A stretch of DNA of 64,000 bases, from contig JALCOL010000003.1 in NCBI GenBank assembly GCA_022649665.1, forward strand, positions 62,001 to 126,000. Reading direction: 5' to 3'. This document shows, in pieces, positions 17,568-26,493 of the stretch. The notes beneath the pieces were generated by a model. The model saw nothing but the letters and a program-made list of their open reading frames with translations, made no database searches and had not been told where the DNA came from. Source of the DNA: Enterococcaceae bacterium. Lineage in GTDB: Bacteria > Bacillota > Bacilli > Lactobacillales > Enterococcaceae. The position numbers and the translations under genes are program-made. Each line of letters begins with the position of its first letter. The stretch's first letter is position 1.

Positions 17568-18656
17568 TTATTTCCCTCCGTGTTCTTTTTCAAAAGTCTC
17601 CATGAATTGGATCAGATCCAGCACGCCCTGCTTTGGAAATGCATTGTAAAGACTGGCGCGCATGCCGCCGACAGAACGGTGGCCTTTGATATTCATAAAG
17701 CCCGCTTTCGTCGCTTCGGCAACAAATGCTTTGTCAAGTTCGGCGTCGCCCGTCACAAAAGGAATGTTGGTGATCGAACGGCTGCCAGGATCGACGGGGC
17801 TTTCAAACATTTTGGATCGTTTGATCGCTTCATATAAGAGACTGGATTTTTCACCGTCTTGTTTGAGCATTGCCGGAACGCCGCCTTCTGCTTTCAACCA
17901 CTCAAAGACGAGCCGCGCCATGTAGATCGCAAAAGTCGGCGGCGTATTGTACAAAGAATGCGCTTTGGCTTGCGTTTGATAGTCGAGCATCGGGGCGATC
18001 GGGCTTGTCAGACCGATCAGATCATCGCGGATGATCACGACCGTCAGACCGGCCGGCCCGATGTTTTTTTGGGCACCGGCATAGATCACGCCGAAATCTT
18101 CGACTTTGTAGTCATTTGCTAAAATGTTAGAACTCATATCGGCCACGATCGGGACTTTGCCGGCGTTCGGGATTTTTTGATAGGCGGTACCTTCGATCGT
18201 ATTATTCGTTGTGATATGGAGATACGCGGCGTCTTGATCGATCGCCTCCAGCGGGATCTCAGGGATATAAGTGAATTTTTTATCTTCGCTTGAAGCAATT
18301 ACTTCGACCTCTTTGCCAAGCTCTTTTGCGGCCGCCGCGGCTTTTTTTGACCATGAACCGGTATTCACGTACAGTGCCTTTTGGCCGTCTTTGATCAAAT
18401 TGAGCGGGACCATCGTGAATTGCAGGCTTGCGCCGCCCTGCAAAAAGAGGACTTGATAATTCTCAGGGATGCCCATCAATTCTCGCAGCAAGGATTCAGC
18501 GCCTTCGATGATCTCTTCAAAAAGGGAGGAGCGGTGACTCAGTTCCATCACGGACATGCCGCTGTTGCGATAATCGAGTAGTTCTGCTTGCGCTTTTTCC
18601 AGGGCCGGTTTTGGCAAAACCGCCGGACCTGCTGAGAAATTGTAGATCTTTGTCAT
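17568..18656 (-). CDS. serC: Phosphoserine aminotransferase
   Basis: A 362-residue PLP enzyme converting 3-phosphohydroxypyruvate and glutamate to phosphoserine. It opens with [15 protein letters not shown], typical of the family; GGASLQF is the PLP-phosphate region and [13 protein letters not shown] holds the Schiff-base Lys. SerC leads the serC-serA-DUF1015 operon. AAGGAG lies upstream of ATG 18656, and a minus-strand promoter is at 18693-18721. No serB is in the window. Confidence 0.95.
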   Translation of the reverse strand: MTKIYNFSAGPAVLPKPALEKAQAELLDYRNSGMSVMELSHRSSLFEEIIEGAESLLRELMGIPENYQVLFLQGGASLQFTMVPLNLIKDGQKALYVNTGSWSKKAAAAAKELGKEVEVIASSEDKKFTYIPEIPLEAIDQDAAYLHITTNNTIEGTAYQKIPNAGKVPIVADMSSNILANDYKVEDFGVIYAGAQKNIGPAGLTVVIIRDDLIGLTSPIAPMLDYQTQAKAHSLYNTPPTFAIYMARLVFEWLKAEGGVPAMLKQDGEKSSLLYEAIKRSKMFESPVDPGSRSITNIPFVTGDAELDKAFVAEATKAGFMNIKGHRSVGGMRASLYNAFPKQGVLDLIQFMETFEKEHGGK

Positions 18657-18692
18657 TTTTACATTCGCTCCTTCATAGTTGGCTTAAGAAGT

Positions 18693-18721
18693 AGTTTAGT
18701 AGATAAAAGAGAAATAAGCAA
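18693..18721 (-). promoter_or_regulatory. Promoter of the serC operon
   Basis: On the minus strand TTGCTT (18716-18721) and TAAACT (18693-18698) are spaced by 17 bases, upstream of the serC ribosome site. Confidence 0.55.
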
Positions 18722-18765
18722 TAATATTATGATAAATTTTTAATACAAAGAATAGTCATTTTCAT

Positions 18766-18779
18766 AGAAAACGTTTTCT
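18766..18779. promoter_or_regulatory. Palindromic cre-like site upstream of serC
   Basis: AGAAAACGTTTTCT is a perfect 14-base palindrome with the CcpA core AACGTT and outer bases differing from TG...CA. It lies 45 bases upstream of the serC -35, a position more typical of activation than repression. The call is by pattern only. Confidence 0.4.
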
Positions 18780-18863
18780 TTTTAAAATTCAAAATAATAA
18801 TATCGCAATCAAAATAAAATTCAAAATGTTTGATTAAAAAACAAAAATACGCAGCGACGATTC

Positions 18864-18942
18864 CTAAGACTTTGAAAGCGGAAACCAAAAACAGGACTTT
18901 TGTTATTGAAAAAGGCCCGGGTGTGTTCCTGATCTTTCAAAT
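18864..18942 (+). promoter_or_regulatory. Structured leader region upstream of kimA
   Basis: The 434-base gap between serC and kimA is AT-rich with one folded block: TTTGAAAG near 18871 pairs exactly with CTTTCAAA near 18934, enclosing GGAA/TTCC pairing and a CAAAA/TTTTG hairpin. Short similarities to the ydaO (c-di-AMP) riboswitch core (AGCGGAAACCAA, GGGTGTGTTCC, and GCCGTTGAC near 18994) can be seen, but they are weak and I see no expression-platform terminator. The downstream gene is of a type often under that riboswitch. Confidence 0.25.
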
Positions 18943-19090
18943 CAAATGATAATTTAATGAAAAATAACTTATTTAAAATGATTTTTTTGAAGAGCCGTTG
19001 ACTTTTAAATAGCAGAATAGTAGCATTCATTTGGTTCAATGGTAAATTATATTAGGGTTGATGATTTTACTATTCAAGGGGTGAAGATTT

Positions 19091-20920
19091 TTGAATCTAT
19101 TGAAACGGCTTTTAGTCGGCCGACCGCTGAAATCGGAAGAAAACGATGAACAGCGGCTGAGCCGTTTTGCCGGTTTGGCGCTGCTTTCTTCCGATGCACT
19201 GTCATCGATCGCTTATGGGACCGAGCAGATCGTCGTCGTGCTCGCAACACTCTCGGCCGCGGCGATCTGGTATTCGCTGCCGATCGCGGCCGGTGTCATC
19301 TTGCTTTTGATCTCGCTGACGCTCTCTTATCGCCAGATCATCCATGCGTATCCGCATGGTGGCGGCGCTTATGTCGTGAGCAGTGAAAATCTGGGAAAAA
19401 ATGCCGGGCTGATCGCCGGCGGATCGCTTTTGGTCGATTATATGCTGACGGTCGCCGTTTCGGTTTCAGCTGGTGCGGAAGCGATCATTTCGGCTTTTCC
19501 AGCGCTCTATCCGTACCGCGTCTTGTTTTCGATTTTGATCGTTTTGTTCATTATGATTTTGAATTTGCGGGGCCTCAAAGAGTCGGCGACTTTTTTAATG
19601 GTGCCGGTCTATTCTTTTATCGCGGTGATCACGATCTTGATCCTTTTTGGGCTCTTTCGGATCGTGACGGGGAGCGCGCCTTTCCACGCGACGGAAACCG
19701 TGGGAACCGTCGTGCCGGGGATCACGCTCGCCCTTTTATTAAAAGCCTTCTCATCCGGGTCGTCTTCTTTGACCGGGGTCGAGGCGATCAGCAATGCTGT
19801 CCCATTCTTCAAAAAGCCGCATGCTAAAAATGCGGCGGCGACTCTCGCGATGATGGCAACGATTTTAGGGTTCTTCTTTGTCGGCATCACTTTTTTGAAC
19901 TATTGGTTAGGGATCGTTCCAGAGCGCGAAGTGACGGTATTGTCACAAATCGGCCATACCGTTTTTGGTAAAGGAGTCTTCTATTATTTGCTGCAGATCA
20001 CGACTGCTTTGATTTTGGCCGTTGCTGCGAATACCGGTTTTTCCGCGTTTCCAGTTTTGGCATACAACTTGTCTAAAGACAAATTTCTGCCGCATCAATA
20101 TATGAACCGCGGAGATCGTCTGACATATTCCAATGGGATCATCACGCTTGCCTTAGGATCGATTTTGCTTTTGTTCATTTTCAACGGTTCGACAGAACGC
20201 TTGATCCCGCTGTATTCAATCGGAGTATTTACGCCCTTTGCGCTCTCACAAACAGGGATGGTGCTTCACTGGCGAAAACGCGGTGCAGGCTGGCTGAGGA
20301 AATCCGCTGCCAATATCGTCGGTGCCTTGATCTCATTTGCGATCCTGTTGATTTTGCTGGCATTCCGCTTGAACGATATTTGGCCGTACTTCTTGATCAT
20401 GCCGGCTGTCCTGTTCGGTTTCTATAAGATCCATGATCATTATATGAAAGTTGCTGAACAGTTGCGGCTGCAAGGTGCGGGGCCGGTCGCGCTGCATCGC
20501 TACAGTGCGAACACCGTTGTAGTGCTCGTCGGCAATGTGACGCAAGTCAATATCGGCGCCCTCAATTATGCTGAGTCGATCGGCGACTATGTGATCGCGC
20601 TGCACGTCAAGATGGATGAAAACGTCGGCAAAGAAAACGAGATCGAAGTGGAGTTTCAAGAGAAATTTCCCAAGATCCGCTTTTCGACGATCCACTCTTC
20701 CTATCGCGAGATCGAAACGCCGATCATGCGCTATTTGGATCTCGTTACGAAAAAAGCGAAAGAACGGGACTCGACGGTCACCGTGCTGATCCCGCAGTTC
20801 ATCCCGAAAAAGCAGTGGCAGCGTGCACTGCATAATCAGTCGAGTGTCAAATTGCGCCTGCGTCTGTCGCTGCGGGAAGATATCATAGTATCGACTTACA
20901 ATTATCATTTGAGAAAATAA
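19091..20920 (+). CDS. kimA: Potassium transporter KimA-like (APC superfamily)
   Basis: A 609-residue membrane protein matching B. subtilis KimA (YdaO) along its length: PLKSEENDEQRL, LLSSDALSSIAYGTEQI, SYRQIIHAYPHGGGAY, GGSLLVDYMLTVAVS, and near the end QFIPKKQWQRALHNQS. KimA is a high-affinity potassium/proton symporter with about 12 helices and a cytosolic C-terminal domain that can bind c-di-AMP. Start is TTG 19091 with AAGGGG upstream; no ATG fits. Older annotation would call it an amino acid permease. thyA follows 19 bases later. Confidence 0.9.
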   Translation: MNLLKRLLVGRPLKSEENDEQRLSRFAGLALLSSDALSSIAYGTEQIVVVLATLSAAAIWYSLPIAAGVILLLISLTLSYRQIIHAYPHGGGAYVVSSENLGKNAGLIAGGSLLVDYMLTVAVSVSAGAEAIISAFPALYPYRVLFSILIVLFIMILNLRGLKESATFLMVPVYSFIAVITILILFGLFRIVTGSAPFHATETVGTVVPGITLALLLKAFSSGSSSLTGVEAISNAVPFFKKPHAKNAAATLAMMATILGFFFVGITFLNYWLGIVPEREVTVLSQIGHTVFGKGVFYYLLQITTALILAVAANTGFSAFPVLAYNLSKDKFLPHQYMNRGDRLTYSNGIITLALGSILLLFIFNGSTERLIPLYSIGVFTPFALSQTGMVLHWRKRGAGWLRKSAANIVGALISFAILLILLAFRLNDIWPYFLIMPAVLFGFYKIHDHYMKVAEQLRLQGAGPVALHRYSANTVVVLVGNVTQVNIGALNYAESIGDYVIALHVKMDENVGKENEIEVEFQEKFPKIRFSTIHSSYREIETPIMRYLDLVTKKAKERDSTVTVLIPQFIPKKQWQRALHNQSSVKLRLRLSLREDIIVSTYNYHLRK

Positions 20921-20939
20921 GATAGAAGGAAGTGCGCGC

Positions 20940-21776
20940 ATGAACCAAGTCGACAGCAAATTCAAACAGTATATCCAGGAAATATTGGAAGAAGGCGTTT
21001 GGTCTGAACATGCCCGCCCGCATTATCGAGATGGGACCGAAGCGAAAAGCCGCTATTTGACCGATGTCACGATGAAGTGGGATCTGGCGAAAGGCGAATT
21101 TCCGATTTCACAATTGCGCCCCATCTACATCAAAAAAGCGATCGAAGAGATCTTTTGGATCTATCAGGATCAAACATCTGACTTGGATCAGCTGGAGCGC
21201 CGCGGCGTCACTTGGTGGGAGGAATGGGCGCTTGCGGATCATTCGATCGGCGAACGCTACGGAAAAACCGTCAAAAATTACGACATCGTTGACCGGACCC
21301 TGAAGCTTTTAGAAGAAAACCCGTGGAACCGCCGAGCGATCATGAATCTTTGGCAGTATCGCGATTTGGATGTGCCGGCAAAATTGCCGCCGTGCGCTTT
21401 TATGATGCAGTTTGACGTGCGCCGCAAAAATGGGCAGCTCCTTTTGGACGGCAAGCTTACCCAGCGGTCTTCAGATTTTTTGGTCGCCGGGTTGGGGATC
21501 AATCAAATGCAGTATGTCGCGCTTCAAATGATGTTCGCGAAACACTTGGGTTTTGAAGTCGGCACTTTTTCGTGGAGTGTGATGAATCTTCACATCTATG
21601 ACCGTCATTTTGAACAAGCAAAAGCATTATTGAAACGCGAACCGGCTGATGCGTTGCCATATTTGACTTTGGACGTTCCGGAAAAAACCAATTTTTATGA
21701 GATCAAGCCGGCCGACTTCACGCTTCATCAATATGAAGCAGTCCGCCCGCAATTGAAATTTGAACTGGCGATTTAG
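20940..21776 (+). CDS. thyA: Thymidylate synthase, B. subtilis ThyA/phage phi3T type
   Basis: A 278-residue enzyme making dTMP from dUMP with methylene-tetrahydrofolate. The nucleophile is Cys152 in KLPPCAFMMQF, and LTQRSSDFLVAGLGINQMQY is the dUMP-binding block; NLHIYDRHFEQ matches the usual H-x-Y segment. Overall it follows the divergent 279-residue type known from B. subtilis thyA and phage phi3T rather than the common 264- or 316-residue bacterial form. AAGGAAG precedes ATG 20940. It follows kimA by 19 bases and probably shares its transcript. No dihydrofolate reductase gene follows. Confidence 0.88.
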   Translation: MNQVDSKFKQYIQEILEEGVWSEHARPHYRDGTEAKSRYLTDVTMKWDLAKGEFPISQLRPIYIKKAIEEIFWIYQDQTSDLDQLERRGVTWWEEWALADHSIGERYGKTVKNYDIVDRTLKLLEENPWNRRAIMNLWQYRDLDVPAKLPPCAFMMQFDVRRKNGQLLLDGKLTQRSSDFLVAGLGINQMQYVALQMMFAKHLGFEVGTFSWSVMNLHIYDRHFEQAKALLKREPADALPYLTLDVPEKTNFYEIKPADFTLHQYEAVRPQLKFELAI

Positions 21777-21943
21777 GAAAAGGGTGTGACAAAAGCGCTG
21801 AGCGCCGAGAAATAAGAAGAAAAATCCAAAAATCGCTGTTCAGATTTTTGAGATTTTGGGGATTATTTCCGGAGGAGCTGCTTTTGGAACCCCGTGAAAA
21901 GAAAAAGGTTGTGACAAAAGAAATTTTGTCGCGGCCTTTTTTA
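21777..21943 (+). repeat. Intergenic repeat element, copy B (full, diverged)
   Basis: It begins directly after the thyA stop with GGGTGTGACAAAAGCG, then GAGAAATAAGAAGAAAAATCC, an internal hairpin (AATCC... with ...GGATT), GAGCTGCTTTTGGAACCCCGT, and a final hairpin GGTTGTGACAAAA / TTTTGTCGCGGCC (21904-21938) followed by TTTTTT. It therefore also terminates kimA-thyA. Confidence 0.85.
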
Positions 21944-21964
21944 CATTCCGCTGCAAATGTCGAA

Positions 21965-22002
21965 AGAAAGCGCTTGCAAATAAATCATCCGCGCTCTACG
22001 AT
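21965..22002 (+). promoter_or_regulatory. Promoter overlapped by a cre site
   Basis: TTGCAA (21975-21980), 16-base spacer, TACGAT (21997-22002). AGAAAGCGCTTGCA at 21965-21978 matches the cre consensus at 12 of 14 positions and covers the -35, predicting CcpA repression of the small membrane protein gene. Confidence 0.6.
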
Positions 22003-22038
22003 AGAAAAGAAAAAGGAATTCTAGAGAGGAGGATCGTC

Positions 22039-22416
22039 ATGAATGATTTTAAAAGTTATGATGATCACGAGCTGACACGTTTGGGAGAGCTTGTGCGTGC
22101 GTTGGAACAAATCGATAATCGCCGGACGCTGCTTGAAGTCTTTTTTCTGACAGGGATGGGCGCCAGCCTTCTTTATTTGATGATCACGGAGTTGAGTCCA
22201 TTTCGATTTGGAAGATTTTTAGCGCTTTTATGCGGCAATCTGCTGCTGGTCTTCGGCGGATTGATCTTTTGCAGCAAAGTCTTTTATCGCCAGCGGCTGA
22301 GTGTGCTCGAAAAACAGCTGGCGGCAATCGACCCAGCGCTGACGTCGCTCGATCTGAATTATCTGCACCAGGGATTGAAAGATGAACTGCTCAGAAGAAG
22401 TTTCAGTCTGCGCTGA
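22039..22416 (+). CDS. Small membrane protein of unknown function (125 aa)
   Basis: No family recognised. Two hydrophobic helices (about residues 33-52 and 60-82) are flanked by a charged N-terminal region and a charged, Leu-rich C-terminal tail that could form a coiled helix. AGAGGAGG lies before ATG 22039. It stands alone behind a cre-overlapped promoter, so it is probably repressed by glucose-like sugars. Confidence 0.7.
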   Translation: MNDFKSYDDHELTRLGELVRALEQIDNRRTLLEVFFLTGMGASLLYLMITELSPFRFGRFLALLCGNLLLVFGGLIFCSKVFYRQRLSVLEKQLAAIDPALTSLDLNYLHQGLKDELLRRSFSLR

Positions 22417-22454
22417 AAAGGACAAGGCTGCTGCTGATATAGAAAGACATCAAA

Positions 22455-22490
22455 AGAGGAGCACGGCAAATTTGTCGTGCTCCTCTAATA
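22455..22490. terminator. Bidirectional terminator hairpin
   Basis: AGAGGAGCACGGC (22455-22467) pairs with GTCGTGCTCCTCT (22474-22486). Weak AT tail on the plus side and TTTT on the minus side; it sits between converging genes. Confidence 0.7.
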
Positions 22491-22511
22491 TTATCGGGGA
22501 AAATAAAAAGC

Positions 22512-22817
22512 TTATTTCCCGTGATTGAACATTGCTTCGGGATCTTCGAAGGCATCATCGTTATCGGGCATCTCGCCGTTTGGATGATTTTTTAAATAAT
22601 TCTTGATCAATGTTTTTTGAACTTCATTATTCGGAATGAGCTGCGAAGGATTTTTTTCTTCTTTTGGCAGAGCGACCTCAAAAGGAATCCCGCCAGCCCG
22701 CAGACTTGCTTTCAAAAAAATCTTGATCGCTTCATTCGTGCTGGTGCCCAGATTGTCAAAGAGACGGTCGCAATCATCTTTTAGTTGATCTTCTACGCGT
22801 ACTTGGATCGTTTTCAT
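22512..22817 (-). CDS. RelB/DinJ family antitoxin, apparently orphan
   Basis: A 101-residue protein. Residues 1-45 (MKTIQVRVEDQLKDDCDRLF, then TSTNEAIKIFLKASL) are the ribbon-helix-helix DNA-binding fold of the RelB/DinJ family, followed by GIPFEV, also typical. The C-terminal tail (about residues 52-101) is acidic and longer than usual. No RelE/YafQ-like toxin gene follows: the minus-strand frame ends at the shared terminator and the next gene is on the other strand. AAAGGAGGAG precedes ATG 22817; TTGACA and TTATAG with a 16-base spacer upstream form a good promoter. Confidence 0.8.
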   Translation of the reverse strand: MKTIQVRVEDQLKDDCDRLFDNLGTSTNEAIKIFLKASLRAGGIPFEVALPKEEKNPSQLIPNNEVQKTLIKNYLKNHPNGEMPDNDDAFEDPEAMFNHGK

Positions 22818-22848
22818 GTGGATCTCCTCCTTTAACTGTTTCTACTAT

Positions 22849-22880
22849 AAAATATTGCCCAACAAATGTCAATACAAACT
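22849..22880 (-). promoter_or_regulatory. Promoter of the RelB/DinJ-like gene
   Basis: On the minus strand TTGACA is followed after 16 bases by TTATAG. RelB-type proteins usually bind their own promoter, but no clear palindrome is visible here. Confidence 0.55.
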
Positions 22881-23028
22881 CATTACAAATTAAATTAATA
22901 TGCAATTATATGGAAGACGTCCTACCTAAATTGTTGAAAAATCCGAATTCTTGTCGACAGAATAGATTTGCAGTGTATACTTAAAACTGACAGTTATTTT
23001 ACTATCAAAATAATGGGGGCAATCATTG

Positions 23029-23535
23029 ATGAAGAAAAAGGGACTTGTTGTTGTACTCAGTCTGCTTTTGATAGCACTCGCAGGCTGTTCAACGAGCAGT
23101 AATAATGAAAGTCAGGAAGCAGCTGATACTGCTTTGCGCCAAGTAAGCGATAAGACTTTGAAGCTGAAGATCGAAGACCGCGAATTTGTGATCCAGCTCT
23201 ATGATAATGATACAGCCGAATCGCTTTTAAAAAATGTTCCGCAGAAATTGAATTTTCACCGTTGGGGCAACGGCGAATATTCGGCGAAATTATCGGGGAA
23301 GATCGATCTGACCGACGACAAAACGATCGACTATCAAGTCGGCGAAGTCGCGCTCTGGCCGAAGAAAGATTATCTCTGCATCTATTACGGTCCCACCCCG
23401 GTCAGTCAGACCAACCAGCCGCAAATGTCTTCACCAGGCTGTCCGATCGGTTATTTGAAAGATGTCGATCAGCCGACGATCATCAAGTTTTTCCGCGATC
23501 AAGTTGAGCACGCTTCGGGAGAAGTCTACGAATAA
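23029..23535 (+). CDS. Lipoprotein with cyclophilin-like fold
   Basis: A 168-residue secreted lipoprotein. The signal peptide ends in the lipobox LIALAGC near residue 20, followed by a Ser/Asn linker. The mature part resembles the bacterial cyclophilin-like family: YDNDTAESLLKNVPQKL, HRWGNGEYSAKL, GEVALWPKKDYLCIYYGPTP and a closing PIGYLKDVD. ATG 23029 is chosen over the upstream TTG; GGGGG is nine bases before it. Function is unknown; a peptidyl-prolyl isomerase role has not been shown for this group. Single-gene unit. Confidence 0.8.
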   Translation: MKKKGLVVVLSLLLIALAGCSTSSNNESQEAADTALRQVSDKTLKLKIEDREFVIQLYDNDTAESLLKNVPQKLNFHRWGNGEYSAKLSGKIDLTDDKTIDYQVGEVALWPKKDYLCIYYGPTPVSQTNQPQMSSPGCPIGYLKDVDQPTIIKFFRDQVEHASGEVYE

Positions 23536-23565
23536 TGAGTAAATAAAAATTAATGTTAAAAAATG

Positions 23566-23594
23566 TTGACAAGTTAATGAGAATCCGTTAATAT
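23566..23594 (+). promoter_or_regulatory. Promoter of the metY T-box leader
   Basis: TTGACA (23566-23571), 17-base spacer, TAATAT (23589-23594), directly upstream of the T-box. Confidence 0.8.
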
Positions 23595-23611
23595 TTACTC
23601 AATCCAAAAAT

Positions 23612-23825
23612 GATTCGCTGAAAAGAAGAGTGGAACTGAAAGCAGCAAAGAGAGCCTCGGCAGCTGAAAAGAGGTCTGACAGACAGTTTCATAAATGATC
23701 TTGGAGAGTCGATCGCAGGTTTTCTGCGTTATCAATCAAAGCGGGGTCGCGATTCGGCCCAAACAAGGTGGTACCGCGTTGTCAACGTCCTTTTTCCTTT
23801 ACCGGAGAAAGGGCGTTTTTATTTT
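23612..23825 (+). promoter_or_regulatory. T-box riboswitch, methionine specifier, upstream of metY
   Basis: AAGGTGGTACCGCG at 23765-23778 is the conserved T-box sequence that pairs with an uncharged tRNA 3' end. The probable specifier codon is ATG at 23695-23697, placed just before ATCTTGGAG as in other T-boxes, so the leader should sense uncharged tRNA-Met. A terminator follows (AACGTCCTTTTTCC with GGAGAAAGGGCGTT, 23783-23820, then T-run). Predicted effect: metY is transcribed when methionyl-tRNA is low. Confidence 0.93.
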
Positions 23826-23844
23826 GAAGAAAAGAGGAAATCAT

Positions 23845-25128
23845 ATGCCAGAAAAAGAAAAATATCATTTTGAAACATTGCAGGTCCATGCTGGTCAAGT
23901 CGTTGAACCAACGACAGGGTCGCGGGCGGTGCCGATTTATCAAACGACGTCTTATGTATTTGAAGACACCGATGACGCTGCCGGAAAATTCGGGCTTTCG
24001 CGTCCTGGGAATATTTACACGCGGATCACGAATCCGACGACCGCTGTTTTTGAAGAACGTCTTGCTGCTTTAGAAGGCGGTGTCGGGGCAGTTGCGGTCG
24101 CTTCGGGCTCTTCTGCGATCGCTTATTCGATCCAAAATATCGCTTCGACCGGCGACAATATCGTTGCCGCAGCGGCGCTTTATGGCGGGACTTTTAATCT
24201 TTTAGCGCATACGCTGCCCGAGTTCGGGATCACGACGACTTTTGTTCAGCCGGATGACTTTGCAGCGTATGAAAATGCGATCGATGAACGTACGAAAGCG
24301 ATCTACGTCGAAACGATCGGCAATCCGAATATCAATGTGATCGATTTTGAAAAAGTTGCAAAAATCGCGCATGATCACGGGATCCCATTGATCGTTGACA
24401 ATACATTTGCGACAGCTTATCTGACGAAACCATTCGATTTCGGCGCAGATATCGTCGTCTATTCCGCCACTAAATTTATCGGCGGCCACGGCGTTGCGAT
24501 GGGGGGCGCGGTGATCGATTCCGGGAAGTTCGATTGGACGAACGGCAAGTTTCCAAAATTGACTGAACCAGATCCAAGCTATCACGGCTTGGTTTATACA
24601 AAAGACATCGGTGCAGCTGCGTACATCACGCGCTTGCGCGTGACACTCTTGCGCGACTTGGGTGCAGCGATCTCCCCGTTCAACAGTTTCCTGCTGCTGC
24701 TTGGTCTGGAGACGCTTTCGTTAAGAATGGAGCGTCATGTATCGAATGCACAAAAAGTTGCCGAATATTTGGCGAAACATCCGAAAGTCGAATGGGTCAA
24801 TTATCCGGGACTGGCGGACAACAAGTATCATGCACTTGCTGAAAAATATTTGCCGAAAGGGGCCGGATCGATCTTTACGTTTGGGGTCAAAGGCGGGGCA
24901 AAAGCCGGCAAAAATCTGATCAATCATGTCCAGCTGTTCTCGCTTCTGGCGAATGTCGGCGATGCGAAGTCGTTGATCATCCATCCCGCTTCCACCACCC
25001 ACTCGCAATTAAACGAAAAAGAACTGATCGAGACTGGGACGCTGCCGGAAATGATCCGTTTGTCGATCGGGATCGAAAATATCGACGACATTTTGGCAGA
25101 CCTTGACCAAGCACTCGCAAAGATCTAA
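23845..25128 (+). CDS. metY: O-acetylhomoserine sulfhydrylase
   Basis: A 427-residue PLP enzyme of the Cys/Met metabolism family making homocysteine from O-acetylhomoserine and sulfide. [20 protein letters not shown] and [11 protein letters not shown] are family blocks; the PLP Lys is in [11 protein letters not shown]. The length and YHGLVY insertion fit MetY rather than the shorter MetB/MetC. The start is ATG 23845 behind AGAGGAAA; an open frame reaches back to 23695 but that part is the T-box. A terminator follows at 25165. Confidence 0.93.
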   Translation: MPEKEKYHFETLQVHAGQVVEPTTGSRAVPIYQTTSYVFEDTDDAAGKFGLSRPGNIYTRITNPTTAVFEERLAALEGGVGAVAVASGSSAIAYSIQNIASTGDNIVAAAALYGGTFNLLAHTLPEFGITTTFVQPDDFAAYENAIDERTKAIYVETIGNPNINVIDFEKVAKIAHDHGIPLIVDNTFATAYLTKPFDFGADIVVYSATKFIGGHGVAMGGAVIDSGKFDWTNGKFPKLTEPDPSYHGLVYTKDIGAAAYITRLRVTLLRDLGAAISPFNSFLLLLGLETLSLRMERHVSNAQKVAEYLAKHPKVEWVNYPGLADNKYHALAEKYLPKGAGSIFTFGVKGGAKAGKNLINHVQLFSLLANVGDAKSLIIHPASTTHSQLNEKELIETGTLPEMIRLSIGIENIDDILADLDQALAKI

Positions 25129-25164
25129 AAGTGCTGCAAAAGTTAGGCAAGCCGCTATCATAAC

Positions 25165-25207
25165 GACAGAAAGGGCCCTTATTTGAGGACCCTTTCTGTC
25201 ATTTTTG
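25165..25207 (+). terminator. Terminator of metY
   Basis: GACAGAAAGGGCCC (25165-25178) pairs with GGACCCTTTCTGTC (25187-25200), followed by ATTTTTG. Confidence 0.9.
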
Positions 25208-25312
25208 CCGATGGAAGCGTTTATCTTTTTGGGAAGAGCAGCTGAATCATGACATAAACAATGCTATAATTGGAAATTGTAAACGATAATAACAAATGGG
25301 GAGCGTCAAAAA

Positions 25313-26311
25313 TTGAAAAAGAAAAGAAATCAAAAGGGTATGATTTCAGTTTTGCTGGCAGTGGTGATCTTGGGGATTTTTTTGATTTCAGGAATGATGA
25401 CGTATGCAGTTTCTTCGGGGCGGCTGCCGCTGCACGCTAAAAAGGCGGAAATCGCTGAAGCTCACGCGCTCGAAGTTTCTTCGAACAGCACATCGTCGGC
25501 AGAAAATGAAACGTCGATACCGGAAACCTCGGCTAGTACAACAGAAACTTCTTCGACGGAAGAAGCAGTCGAAATAAAAGATCCAGCACAGCTTGCACCA
25601 GGAAAAAATCACAATGATGCTGCCAGCGAATATGCGTATTCGACCGCTGAAGTCCGCGGGATCATCAATGGCGAGATTTCTTATGAGGGTCCGCGCGTCT
25701 GTTTTTTGACATTTGACGATGGGGCGAACGGAGTGATCACTCCAAAGATTTTGGATATCTTGAAAGCAGAAGGTGTGCCGGCGACTTTTTTTGTTGTCGG
25801 TAAAGAAGTCGGGGAAGCGATGCGGCCGGTTTTAACGCGTGAGATCCAAGAAGGCAATGCGATCGGGATCCACAGCTTCAATCACGATTATGGGCTGCTT
25901 TATCCCAATGGTACTGCGAACCCTGGGCAGATCAAAAACGAAGCTATCCAAGCCCAAACAGCACTGAAGACGCTTTTTGGCGATGATTTCCGAACAAATG
26001 TCTGGCGTTATCCCGGCGGGCACATGTCTTTCAGCAATATGAAAGCGGCCGATGCAGCCCTTGCGGAATCGGGAATGGAATGGATCGATTGGGATGCGAT
26101 GACCGGCGACGCAGAGCCGGCCAGCCGGCGTCCGAAAAATGCCCAGGAAGCAGTCGCTTTCCAAGAAAAGTCAATGGCCGTTTATCCAGATAATCAGATG
26201 CGGGTCGTTTTGATGCATGACGCGGAAGATAAAAATATTACCGTGGAAGCTTTGCCGCAGATCATCGAGTTTTACCGGCAAAATGGTTATACATTCGGTG
26301 TTTTAGAATAA
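25313..26311 (+). CDS. Polysaccharide deacetylase, membrane-anchored
   Basis: A 332-residue protein with one N-terminal membrane helix (about residues 10-32), a Ser/Thr/Glu-rich linker (50-90) and a NodB-type deacetylase domain. TFDDGAN carries the catalytic and metal Asp, HSFNHD the two metal His, RYPGGH the third motif, and LMHD the late His. Such enzymes remove acetyl groups from peptidoglycan or other wall sugars outside the cell, often giving lysozyme resistance. Start is TTG 25313 with TGGGGAG upstream; TGCTATAAT at 25262-25270 is an extended -10. Single gene followed by repeat copy C. Confidence 0.88.
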   Translation: MKKKRNQKGMISVLLAVVILGIFLISGMMTYAVSSGRLPLHAKKAEIAEAHALEVSSNSTSSAENETSIPETSASTTETSSTEEAVEIKDPAQLAPGKNHNDAASEYAYSTAEVRGIINGEISYEGPRVCFLTFDDGANGVITPKILDILKAEGVPATFFVVGKEVGEAMRPVLTREIQEGNAIGIHSFNHDYGLLYPNGTANPGQIKNEAIQAQTALKTLFGDDFRTNVWRYPGGHMSFSNMKAADAALAESGMEWIDWDAMTGDAEPASRRPKNAQEAVAFQEKSMAVYPDNQMRVVLMHDAEDKNITVEALPQIIEFYRQNGYTFGVLE

Positions 26312-26312
26312 T

Positions 26313-26483
26313 GGAAAGAGGTTGAGACAAAAGTGTCCAGCTTCGAGAAATAAGAAGAAAAATCCGAAAATAGTTTCTTATATTTTTGAGATTTTTCGGC
26401 TCCTAATCCGAAGAAGCTGCTTTTGAAACACCGTTTATTCGGAAAAAGAGGCTGGGACATGACTTTTGTCCCAGCCTCTTTTG
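26313..26483 (+). repeat. Intergenic repeat element, copy C (full)
   Basis: It starts two bases after the deacetylase stop with AAGAGGTTGAGACAAAAGTGT, continues with the internal hairpin and GCTGCTTTTGAAACACCGTT, and ends in the hairpin AGAGGCTGGGACA / TGTCCCAGCCTCT with T-runs. The last hairpin sits between two converging genes and probably terminates both. Confidence 0.88.
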
Positions 26484-26493
26484 TCGACTCATT

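Noticed and set aside
18821-19039. 72-codon minus-strand open frame between serC and kimA
   Set aside because: Composition is that of AT-rich non-coding DNA, it overlaps the folded leader, and no ribosome site precedes it.
23695-23844. N-terminal extension of metY
   Set aside because: The sequence is the T-box leader; its ATG is the specifier codon and the true start has its own ribosome site at 23845.
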